Part shown: positions 6,505-14,400 of the stretch, piece after piece
How positions within the stretch are numbered: the first letter of the stretch is position 1
Layout of the letters: each line of letters starts with the position of its first letter
Assembly (NCBI GenBank): GCA_023485185.1
Contig: JAMCZP010000264.1
Span: forward strand, 1-17,342
Source of the DNA: Gammaproteobacteria bacterium
GTDB taxonomy: Bacteria > Pseudomonadota > Gammaproteobacteria > Pseudomonadales > Halomonadaceae
Direction of reading: 5' to 3'
DNA length: 17,342 bases
Made by a program: the position numbers and the translations under genes
The notes under the pieces: generated by a model
Databases searched by the model: none
What the model saw: the letters and a program-made list of their open reading frames with translations, nothing else
What the model was told of the DNA's origin: nothing

Positions 6505-6518
6505 TTGACGCGGATCAA
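6505..6518. promoter_or_regulatory. FNR/ANR binding box
   Basis: On the plus strand TTGAC-GCGG-ATCAA, on the minus strand TTGAT-CCGC-GTCAA. One base differs from TTGAT-N4-ATCAA. With the properly spaced -10, it predicts oxygen-limited activation of the DUF6455-like gene. Confidence 0.65.
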
Positions 6519-6594
6519 GTTGGTTGCAAGTGAAACAAAGGGCGGGGCCATGGTTGCTACCAAGTGACGATGACAGCGTTATGAAGATCTTATT

Positions 6595-7380
6595 CTAGGT
6601 ACCCGCTTTGCACAGTGCGACTAAGCCTGCCTTAGATGCTACTCCGAGCTTGGTATAGGCACGCTTGCGGTAGGTTTCAGTGGTTGAAAAAGCGATATCG
6701 AGTTTGGCCGCCGCTGTTTTGAGCGTGTGGCCACGTAGTAGATAGAGGCACAGCTGACGCTCGCGTTCGGATAGCGGGGCCAGCGCGGCAGCCTCGCAAG
6801 AACTAAGCCGCTCGGGCCTGGCAGGGGCATTGCTGTAATGACGGCGAATTAAACTGGTCAACAGCGGGGCTAAGCTATTTAAGCAATCCAGATTAGCTGA
6901 GGTGAAGGGGCCTCTCCGTGTACCTCGATAAAGATTAAGATAATAAGCGCCCTCTTTGGCGGCAATGTTGAGTGATACCTTGTCAACAAGATCTGGAAAC
7001 GCAAATAGATGACTACGATATGCCGGTGACATTGCCTCAACCTGCATGGTGGTCAAGGCGTCGGTAGATGTATTTTCCGGCTGGCCTGCCAGTTGGCTTA
7101 GTTGCAGATAATTCGGATCCTGCCGGAACAGGCCATTTACGTAGATGTGAGCCAGACGATCAGCAACGCGTGGAAGCTGATGATTGGCGGCCAGTAAACA
7201 ATCGATCTCACCGCTCGTCGAGTAGCCAAAAATCATACATTGTTCGATACCAACGGCTTGATGCAGTAACGCGAGCAGTTGGCTTTCGAAGTCGTCCCTT
7301 TCCACGGCCTCAATGCAGGTCGCCACACTTGGCAGAAGGTTTCCCCATTCGATTAGCTGGGTGTTAGTCGTTTCTTTCAT
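6595..7380 (-). CDS. LuxR-type HTH transcriptional regulator
   Basis: A 261-residue protein. The C-terminal part (about 202-258) is a LuxR/GerE helix-turn-helix: LSERERQLCLYLLRG, then a recognition region with TTETYRKRAYTKLGV. The N-terminal 180 residues look like a GAF or autoinducer-type sensory fold, but I do not see the conserved residues of acyl-homoserine-lactone receptors clearly enough to claim quorum sensing. GGGAG lies four bases before the ATG. It is divergent from the mhaAB-like genes across 163 bp holding a strong palindrome. Control of that hydroxylase by this protein, perhaps with a hydroxyaromatic acid ligand, is the likely role (inference). Confidence 0.85.
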   Translation of the reverse strand: MKETTNTQLIEWGNLLPSVATCIEAVERDDFESQLLALLHQAVGIEQCMIFGYSTSGEIDCLLAANHQLPRVADRLAHIYVNGLFRQDPNYLQLSQLAGQPENTSTDALTTMQVEAMSPAYRSHLFAFPDLVDKVSLNIAAKEGAYYLNLYRGTRRGPFTSANLDCLNSLAPLLTSLIRRHYSNAPARPERLSSCEAAALAPLSERERQLCLYLLRGHTLKTAAAKLDIAFSTTETYRKRAYTKLGVASKAGLVALCKAGT

Positions 7381-7425
7381 ATGTCTCCCGCCATCACGAG
7401 ATGAGCTAAAGCTAATGGTCAGTTA

Positions 7426-7446
7426 TGTCCCGTTTTTTACGGGACA
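7426..7446. promoter_or_regulatory. 21-bp palindrome, candidate operator of the LuxR-type regulator
   Basis: TGTCCCGT (7426-7433), five T, ACGGGACA (7439-7446): perfect 8-bp arms. Length and spacing fit LuxR-family operators of about 20 bp. It is in the divergent gap, about 55 bp upstream of the likely mhaA start site, a typical activator position. A transcript hairpin is an alternative, but no gene ends nearby, so termination is unlikely. Confidence 0.6.
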
Positions 7447-7480
7447 GCCCACCCGAAACCTTCAGTGTAGGCTAGCGCTC

Positions 7481-7486
7481 TATACG
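7481..7486 (+). promoter_or_regulatory. possible -10 of the mhaA-like gene
   Basis: TATACG, with no recognisable -35 at 16-18 bp (the region reads about ACCTTC). This fits an activator-dependent promoter using the palindrome at 7426-7446. Confidence 0.35.
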
Positions 7487-7543
7487 GCCCATATGCTCTT
7501 CGTAAAACACCCATTTTAAAAATAACAGTAATAGGAGTATGTC

Positions 7544-9232
7544 ATGCGACCAGCAGGCAAGGGTGAGCTTGACTCGTTGTATTTTGATTATCCGCATTTT
7601 CCCTTTGTATGTCCCGGTGAATTGAAAGGTGAGAGAAAGCAGCACCGGGTTGCCATTGTTGGGGCAGGCCCTGTCGGTGTCGCCGCTGCGCTGGAGCTGG
7701 CGCGTCAAGGTGTTCAGTCTGTACTGCTTGATGATAAGGCGACGCTCAATGACGGTTCCAGGGCGATCTGTCTTTCCCGTCATAGCTTGGAAATACTCCA
7801 ACAATTAGGCGTCGAGCAGCAATTTATCGACAAAGCGCTTGGCTGGACGCGAGGGCGCTCCTATTTCCATGATCAGGAAGTCTATCGTTTTGAGATGCCA
7901 CACTCAGAGCACGAGCGCTTTCTGCCAATGTATAACTTGCAACAGCAGTATATTGAGCAGTTTCTGGTCGACAAGGCGATGGAAAGTCCGTTAATTGAAA
8001 TGCGCTGGCAGCAGTCCGTTAGCGATGTCACGCAAAGTGATACCGGCGTAATACTGCGTGTGACTACCCCAGAGGGCGAATATCACTTAGAAGCCGACTA
8101 TCTGCTTGCGGCGGATGGTGGGCGTAGTGTTGTGCGCAAGTCGTTTGACCTGCCCTTGCACGGTGAGTCCTATGAAGGGCGCTATGTGATTGCTGATGTA
8201 CGCATGAAATCTGACTTTCCAACTGAGCGCAGGGCTTTTTTTAGTCCTTCGGTAATGCCTGAATCTACTCTGCTGGTGCATAAACAGCCTGATGATATCT
8301 GGCGCATCGACTATCAACTGTTGCCCGGTGAAAGCCCGGATCAAGCCGTTACCGAGAGCGCTATTCGCGAACGCGTTGGTATGATCATTGAGATGCTAGG
8401 CGAAGAGGGGGAGTGGGAGCTTGAGTGGTGGAGCCTTTACAAAGCCTACACGCTGGCCCTCGACGATTATCGCCATGGTCGTGTGCTGTTTATTGGCGAC
8501 AGCGCCCATTTAGTCCCTATTTTTGGTGTGCGTGGGCTTAACAACGGGCTGGCCGATGCGGTTAACGCCGCCTGGAAGCTAGCCTGGGTGCTCAAAGGCG
8601 AGGCTTCCGAGAAACTGTTGGAGAGCTATAGTCCAGAGCGACGTGGTGCCACATTAGAGGTCTTCGCGAATGCCGGTAAGAGCACCCGCTTTATGACCCC
8701 TCCCAGTCAGGGGTATCGATTGATGCGAGATGCTGCGTTATCGTTGGCTCTACGTAACGACTACGCAAGTCGTTTTGCCGACCCACGGCAGGTCACGCCC
8801 TACACCTATGCTGAAAGCTCAGTGACGGCAGAGGATGACAAGGGGTTTAGCGCCGGCCCGATACCTGGCGCACCGTTAATCAATCGCCGATTAGGCGAAA
8901 ACAACTTCTTGCTCGACCACTTGGGAACGGGGTTTAACCTGCTGGTGTTTAGTGAGGATGGTGGCGTCACGCCTGAGCTACAGGCCGCCTTAGTTGACCT
9001 TCAGAAACACTACAGCAGTCTGGATGTGTTGGTGATTGCCCGTCATGCCAGCCCGGCGTTTTTTACTACATTGATTGATCACCAGGGTGCTTGCTTTGAT
9101 GGCTATGACGCCAGTGCTGGAAGCGCTTACTTAGTACGACCTGACCGTCATATTACTGCCCGCTGGAAAGCACTTAACGCTGCTTCCCTTAGCACCGCCT
9201 TCAAGACAGCACTGGGAGAAGAATGCTCATGA
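7544..9232 (+). CDS. mhaA: class A flavoprotein hydroxylase, probable 3-hydroxyphenylacetate 6-hydroxylase large subunit
   Basis: A 562-residue FAD monooxygenase of the p-hydroxybenzoate hydroxylase/MhpA fold. The FAD-binding GxGxxG is GAGPVG (40-45), the DG motif is LLAADGGRSVVRK (187-199), and the GD motif is FIGDSAHLVPIFGVRGLNNG (316-335). A thioredoxin-like C-terminal region follows, as in MhpA-type enzymes. Such enzymes use NAD(P)H and O2 to hydroxylate phenols. The length agrees with the roughly 62.7 kDa MhaA reported for Pseudomonas putida U, which with small MhaB turns 3-hydroxyphenylacetate into homogentisate. The small gene behind it and the homogentisate genes nearby strengthen this. 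An MhpA-like or 3-hydroxybenzoate-type activity is the main alternative. AGGAG (7533-7537) is six bases before the ATG. Fold certain, substrate inferred. Confidence 0.85.
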   Translation: MRPAGKGELDSLYFDYPHFPFVCPGELKGERKQHRVAIVGAGPVGVAAALELARQGVQSVLLDDKATLNDGSRAICLSRHSLEILQQLGVEQQFIDKALGWTRGRSYFHDQEVYRFEMPHSEHERFLPMYNLQQQYIEQFLVDKAMESPLIEMRWQQSVSDVTQSDTGVILRVTTPEGEYHLEADYLLAADGGRSVVRKSFDLPLHGESYEGRYVIADVRMKSDFPTERRAFFSPSVMPESTLLVHKQPDDIWRIDYQLLPGESPDQAVTESAIRERVGMIIEMLGEEGEWELEWWSLYKAYTLALDDYRHGRVLFIGDSAHLVPIFGVRGLNNGLADAVNAAWKLAWVLKGEASEKLLESYSPERRGATLEVFANAGKSTRFMTPPSQGYRLMRDAALSLALRNDYASRFADPRQVTPYTYAESSVTAEDDKGFSAGPIPGAPLINRRLGENNFLLDHLGTGFNLLVFSEDGGVTPELQAALVDLQKHYSSLDVLVIARHASPAFFTTLIDHQGACFDGYDASAGSAYLVRPDRHITARWKALNAASLSTAFKTALGEECS

Positions 9233-9465
9233 CAGCGATATCGACATCAACAGCCTCTTCACAAGCGGCTTTGCCGTTTGCCGACCTTGAACAGGTTTAT
9301 GAACAGCTGGCTGTCACGCTAGATTCGGTGCCTGAGGCGCAGCACACACGATTGCTTGCCCAGCTGGCACTGGCACTGGCCCACCGGATACCCGATATCA
9401 ACCAGGTAATAGCAGCGATGAATGAGGCGCGCGAGGGTATTCAAATTGATGAAGAGGATAGTTAA
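9223..9465 (+). CDS. mhaB: DUF2783-like small protein, probable hydroxylase coupling partner MhaB
   Basis: An 80-residue protein with a helical core (about 21-68: FADLEQVYEQLAVTL ... LALALAHRIPDINQVIAAM) typical of DUF2783, a family usually coded next to flavin monooxygenases. In P. putida U, MhaB is a coupling protein of about 6.3 kDa (roughly 58 residues) needed for MhaA activity. Here the core matches that size, and a Ser/Thr/Ala-rich N-terminal stretch adds about 20 residues. The reading overlaps the end of mhaA. Two starts are possible, ATG 9223 (GGGAG four bases before) and ATG 9229 (ATGA overlap with the mhaA stop). Both predict translational coupling. A hairpin follows at 9501. Confidence 0.75.
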   Translation: MLMTAISTSTASSQAALPFADLEQVYEQLAVTLDSVPEAQHTRLLAQLALALAHRIPDINQVIAAMNEAREGIQIDEEDS

Positions 9466-9500
9466 AGACAAGTGAAGACGAGTTAAGAGAGGGAAAGCGA

Positions 9501-9524
9501 AGAGGGGAAAGAGGCTTCCCCTCT
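9501..9524. terminator. hairpin between convergent mhaB and TRAP genes
   Basis: AGAGGGGAA (9501-9509), 6-nt loop, TTCCCCTCT (9516-9524): a perfect 9-bp stem midway between the two converging stops. There is little T-run on either side, so termination strength is uncertain. Confidence 0.55.
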
Positions 9525-9543
9525 GTCATCTATAACGGCTCAT

Positions 9544-10599
9544 TTAATGACTAACAACACTCGCTTCGATACGCTCTTCGGCCGCTGCATTGACTAACTG
9601 TTCATGAAAGAAGGCAAGTGCGGCAGGCGCGTCAACACCACGACTCTTTATCGACTCACTCCAGGCATCTTGTAAGTTGCTTGCAACGCCCCTCAGGTAA
9701 TTAATGTCTTGTTCCGATGCTTGGGTAAAGGTGGCGCCATTCTCTTCACCAAATTCAACGCCGCGCTGGTCGGAAACATCCATCATGTAGCCAAACAAGC
9801 GCGAAAGCCGCTCACCCGATACGCTTTCAATCGCCGCGCGGTCTTCGTCCGACACTTGGTCCCAGAACATCGGGTTCATCACAATCGCAAAGCTGCCGCG
9901 ATAGAAACCGCCGTCTACGGTAAGGGTGTGTGGGGCCACTTCAGCGACGCGGAAGCTGCGCAAGCTCTCAAGCGTTAGCATCGCGCCATCAACAACGCCC
10001 TGGGAGGCCGCTTCGTAGGTGCCTGTGGGCGGAATGGAGACACCGGTTACCGACATTGCCTCGGCTAAGCCACTCATCACTCCGCCGCCCACGCGCAGCC
10101 GTTTGCCAGCAAGCTCGTCAATCGAGCTGATTTGATCACGGGTAAATATTTGCCCTGGCCCGTGCACGCCCATCGCAACGACATCAACACCACGGTGCTC
10201 ATTGGCTTGCTGCAAATACTCTTGGTGGGTATGCCAATAGGCAGCGGAGGCATCTTCTGAAGAGAACTCCTCAAAGGTGGGGAATTCAGGTAGCTGCGTG
10301 GCTAGAAAACGACCCGCCATATGGGCGTGAAAAATCCAGCTGGCGTCTGCAATACCATCAGCAACGATCTCCATTTGTGCGGGAGGCGGCCCCATATCGT
10401 GCACTACGTCTACCGTGACACGGTCATCCGTGGCTTCTTCAATCCATGCCTTCCAGGTTGGCCAAACAATGGTATTAACACCGTGATTTGGCCCACCCCA
10501 CGTGCTCACGGTGATCGTTGCCTGGGCAACTGAAGACATGCTAAATGCCATGCTTGAAAGCGCGATAGCACCCACGAGTAAGCGAGCGGGTTGTTTCAT
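9544..10599 (-). CDS. TRAP transporter solute-binding protein (DctP family), orphan
   Basis: A 351-residue periplasmic binding protein. It has a signal peptide at 1 to about 27 (KQPAR, hydrophobic core, then SVAQA before cleavage). The mature part has DctP-family features: SxxGGPNH near the N-terminus, DELAGKRLRVGG with the Arg (about 169) that usually clamps the ligand carboxylate, and an EAASQGVVDGAM segment. It would capture an organic acid in the periplasm for a DctQ/DctM membrane pair. No DctQ or DctM gene lies in the window, so it is an orphan unless the partners are elsewhere. GGAG lies seven bases before the ATG. It is convergent with mhaAB and downstream of the second Lrp gene. A hydroxyaromatic acid ligand is plausible from context only. 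Confidence 0.88.
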   Translation of the reverse strand: MKQPARLLVGAIALSSMAFSMSSVAQATITVSTWGGPNHGVNTIVWPTWKAWIEEATDDRVTVDVVHDMGPPPAQMEIVADGIADASWIFHAHMAGRFLATQLPEFPTFEEFSSEDASAAYWHTHQEYLQQANEHRGVDVVAMGVHGPGQIFTRDQISSIDELAGKRLRVGGGVMSGLAEAMSVTGVSIPPTGTYEAASQGVVDGAMLTLESLRSFRVAEVAPHTLTVDGGFYRGSFAIVMNPMFWDQVSDEDRAAIESVSGERLSRLFGYMMDVSDQRGVEFGEENGATFTQASEQDINYLRGVASNLQDAWSESIKSRGVDAPAALAFFHEQLVNAAAEERIEASVVSH

Positions 10600-10615
10600 G
10601 CGGAAACTCCAAAGC

Positions 10616-10630
10616 GACGTTATGAACGTC
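10616..10630. promoter_or_regulatory. 15-bp palindrome before the TRAP gene
   Basis: GACGTT-ATG-AACGTC, 17 bases upstream of the TRAP gene ATG, within its predicted leader. Candidate operator for an unidentified repressor. No clear sigma-70 promoter was recognised in the 231-bp gap 10600-10830. Confidence 0.35.
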
Positions 10631-10830
10631 TGTGTTGTTATTGGTAACGCCTAACACCGAGCAAGTGGCGTCTTCTCAGGTGGCGTAAATCACAACGCTT
10701 ACCTTGCCTTTAGATAGTTTCAATAGCAACTAATTTGGCGTTGGTTGAGTTGATACTTAAGTCTTAATTTTTGAGGCTTTGGATGTTAACGCTAACGGCC
10801 AATAAAGTTTGGTGGTCTCGGTTGGCTGAT

Positions 10831-11313
10831 TCAACGAATCGGGATGGCGGTCTCTTCTTTGATATTACGCAGCACGAAATTGGAGCTGACCTGGGAAATG
10901 CCCTCTAAGGTGAAGAGTTTTTCATTCAGAAAACGGTCATAGGCCGCCATGTCTTCGATCACTACTCGCAATACGAAATCGGCGTTGCCTGTGGTGGCAT
11001 AGCACTGCAGCACTTCTGGATATTGCAGAATGCGATTTTCGAACTCGACGGTATTGTCGATGTGGTGGCGAACCAACGTCACCATGACCAGTGCTGATAG
11101 TGGTTGGCCCACTAGGCTGGGTTCCACCAACGCCGCAAAGCGGCGGATAACGCCACTCTCCTCCAATGCCTTTACACGTCGCCAGCAGGCGGCGGGGGAG
11201 AGCCCGATCTGCTCGGCGAGCTCATTGTTGGTAATGCGTCCTTGTTGCTGAAGCAGGGTGAGAATGCGCTGATCATGCCTGTCTAAGGTGATTTCTTTGG
11301 TTACTTCTTTCAT
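10831..11313 (-). CDS. Lrp/AsnC family regulator, divergent from the ferredoxin oxidoreductase
   Basis: A 160-residue protein with an N-terminal helix-turn-helix at about 27-50 (ITNNELAEQIGLSPAACWRR) and a RAM ligand domain at about 70-155 with the signature TGNADFVLRV (108-117). It is distinct in sequence from the other Lrp protein of this window (2000-2476), so it is a paralogue and not a recent duplicate. The Shine-Dalgarno before the ATG at 11311-11313 is weak (GAAATGA). It is divergent from the fused indolepyruvate oxidoreductase across 177 bp, so local control of that gene is likely, with an aromatic or other amino acid as effector (inference). The TRAP gene follows downstream on the same strand after 231 bp. 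Confidence 0.88.
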   Translation of the reverse strand: MKEVTKEITLDRHDQRILTLLQQQGRITNNELAEQIGLSPAACWRRVKALEESGVIRRFAALVEPSLVGQPLSALVMVTLVRHHIDNTVEFENRILQYPEVLQCYATTGNADFVLRVVIEDMAAYDRFLNEKLFTLEGISQVSSNFVLRNIKEETAIPIR

Positions 11314-11490
11314 CGTGTCATTTCATTTATTTGTGGTTTGTTGAATATCATTGCGTCAAAACTAAAAAAATGAAAGTAATGATTAATAACTAGGCTTTTG
11401 AAGAGTGAATTAGCAAGCACCTTTAGTGCGCTCTTGGCTAGACTCAAGCGTATTACAACCATAACTCTTCAACCGTACTGGTGAACTCTC

Positions 11491-14400
11491 ATGACAACCC
11501 CCTCGATCGCTGAGCAGGCTGGTTCTCTTACCCAGACTCTCGATATTGCACTTGATGACAATCTTCTCGATGACTATGAGCTGGCTGATCGCTATACCCG
11601 CGGAGAAGGCCGTGTCTTTCTAACCGGCACCCAGGCATTGGTGCGCATTGCCTTACGCCAAGCCGAGCTTGATCGCCGCGATGGCCGCCACACGGCAGGA
11701 CTCATTAGCGGCTATCGAGGCTCTCCATTGGGCGGTGTAGACCAAGAAATTTGGCGGGCGAAAGCCGCTATGGAAGAGCATCACATCGATTTTGTCCCTG
11801 CAATCAACGAAGACCTAGCAGCCACCATGATGCTCGGTTGCCAACAGGTAGAGACGGATCCTGAGCGGCAAGTCGAAGGTGTCTTCGGCATGTGGTACGG
11901 CAAAGGGCCAGGCGTTGATCGCGCGGGCGATGCGTTAAAGCACGGTAATGCCTACGGCAGCTCACCGACTGGCGGTGTGCTGGTGGTTGCGGGTGATGAC
12001 CATGGGTGTGTGTCGTCCTCCATGCCACACCAGTCTGATGTCGCCTTTATGGCGTGGTTTATGCCGGTGGTGAGCCCTGCTTCACTGGCGGAATATGAAC
12101 GCTTTGGGCTATGGGGCTATGCGCTTTCACGCTTCTCGGGTTGCTGGGTGGGTTTCAAAGCCGTTTCTGAAACCGTAGAGAGTGGCGCATCGGTGGACGT
12201 GCCACCTTTGCCGGAATATGTAACGCCGGATTTCGATATGCCGGAAGGCGGGCTGCACTACCGCTGGCCCGACTTACCTGGGCCACAGCTTGAGACTCGC
12301 CTTGAGCAAAAGCTGGCCGCCGTTCAGGCGTTTGCCACGGCCAACCCGATTGATCAGTATTTATTTCGCCAAGAGCAGGCGACCTTTGGCTTGGTCACCA
12401 CAGGCAAGGGCCACCTGGATTTACTTGAGGCGCTGCGGTTGTTGGAGCTGGATGAAGCGAAGCTGCGCGAAATGGGGGTCGAAATATACAAGGTCGGGAT
12501 GGTGTGGCCGCTCCATCGACCCGGCATTCTTGAGTTTATTCATGGCAAGCGCGAAGTGCTGGTCATTGAAGAGAAGCGCGGCATCATCGAAAGCCAGCTG
12601 AAGGAGTACATGTCCGAACCTGACCACCCAGGCGAAGTCATCGTGACCGGCAAGCAGGATGAAACCGGCAAGCCCTTGATTCCCTTTGTTGGAGAGCTTA
12701 GCCCGCGTCTCTTGGCAGGCTTTGTAGCCGAGCGTTTAGAGCGCTTTTTCAAGATTGATTTTAGCGACAAGCTGGCAACCGTTGATGCTTGCCAAGCAGG
12801 CGTTAAAGAGCTCGGCGGTGTACGCCGCATGCCTTATTTCTGCTCCGGTTGCCCACACAACAGCTCGACCAAGGTGCCTGAAGGCAGTAAAGCCCTGGCG
12901 GGAATCGGTTGCCACTTTATGGCTTCATGGATGGATCGCAGCACCGAATCGTTAATTCAGATGGGTGGCGAAGGCGTTAACTGGGTGGGCAAGAGTCGCT
13001 TTACCGGCAACGGTCATATTTTCCAGAACTTAGGCGAAGGCACCTGGTTTCACTCGGGCTCAATGGCGGTGCGCCAGGCGGTGGCTGCCAACGTTAATAT
13101 TACCTACAAAATTCTGTTCAACGATGCTGTCGCCATGACGGGTGGCCAACCCGTGGATGGGCAAATCAACGTGCCCATGATTGCCCGGCAATCGCTGGAT
13201 GAGGGCGTTCGCCGAGTCATGGTGGTCAGTGACGAACCGGAGAAGTATCGGGGGCATGAAAAGGAATTCCCTAAAGAGGTTACCTTCCACGGCCGCGAAG
13301 AGATGGATACGCTGCAACGTGAACTGCGCGAGATCCCTGGCTGCACCGTGTTGATTTATGACCAGGCATGCGCGGCTGAGAAACGTCGCCGCCGCAAGCG
13401 TGGTTTGATGGAAGACCCCGCCCGCCGGGTGTTTATCAACCACCATGTTTGCGAAGGCTGTGGTGATTGCTCCGTACAGTCCAACTGCTTATCGGTGGTG
13501 CCTCGCGAGACCGAGCTAGGGCGTAAGCGAAAAATCGATCAGTCGTCCTGTAACAAGGATATGTCCTGCGTCAGTGGTTTTTGTCCCAGCTTTGTCACTG
13601 TAGAAGGTGGTGGGCTGCGTAAGGGGCAAGGCGTCGCGGCAGATAACGCCTTTTGGAAACGTATATCACATTTGCCTAACCCCTCCATTGCCTCTTTGGC
13701 GGCCCCTTATGACCTACTGGTGGGGGGCGTTGGCGGCACAGGCGTGGTGACCGTCGGGCAACTGATCACCATGGCAGCACATCTGGAAGGCAAGGGCTCC
13801 AGTGTGCTCGACTTCATGGGGTTTGCTCAAAAAGGTGGGGCGGTACTTAGCTATGTGCGTCTGGCATCACAGCCCAGCGAGCTTAATCAGGTACGTATCG
13901 AAGCGGGTCAGGCCGATGCGATGATCGCTTGCGACATGGTCGTGGCCAGTTCGCAGAAAGCGCTGAATGTGCTGCAGCCGACCACCCGTATCGTGGCTAA
14001 TCTGGCCGAGCTAGCCACGGCGGATTATGTCCTTTATCGCGATGCGGATATGCAGCCCAGTAAACGCCTTAATATGTTGCGTGAAGCGGTTGGAGATGAA
14101 CGCTTTGCTTCTCTGGATGCCAATTGCCTAGCCGAACAGCTGCTGGGCGATACGGTATTTTCCAATATGATGATGCTTGGATTTGCCTGGCAGCAGGGGC
14201 TGGTGCCGCTTTCTGAACTTGCACTGCAGCGCGCTCTGGAGCTTAATGGTGTCGCTGTGGAGAAGAACCGTCAGGCATTTGCCTGGGGTCGTTTGGCTGT
14301 AGTGGAGCCCGACTACCTTCAGCAGCATTTGGATACGCTGCCCCTGTCCGCGAATGCCACACTGGACGATGTAGTTGCGCGTAACAGCTGCCACCTGGAG

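Noticed and set aside
6441..6563. N-terminal extension of the DUF6455-like protein by 41 residues
   Set aside because: It crosses a well-formed FNR box and -10, and the inner ATG has a strong Shine-Dalgarno.
11314..11490. Inverted repeats in the Lrp/oxidoreductase gap (TTGA-N11-TCAA; GCAC-CTTTA-GTGC)
   Set aside because: The arms are only four bases in A/T-rich DNA and no clear promoter anchors them, so chance is likely.
13060..13446. 128-aa minus-strand open frame inside the oxidoreductase gene
   Set aside because: It is antisense to a highly conserved coding region, with no family features or Shine-Dalgarno; a shadow frame.
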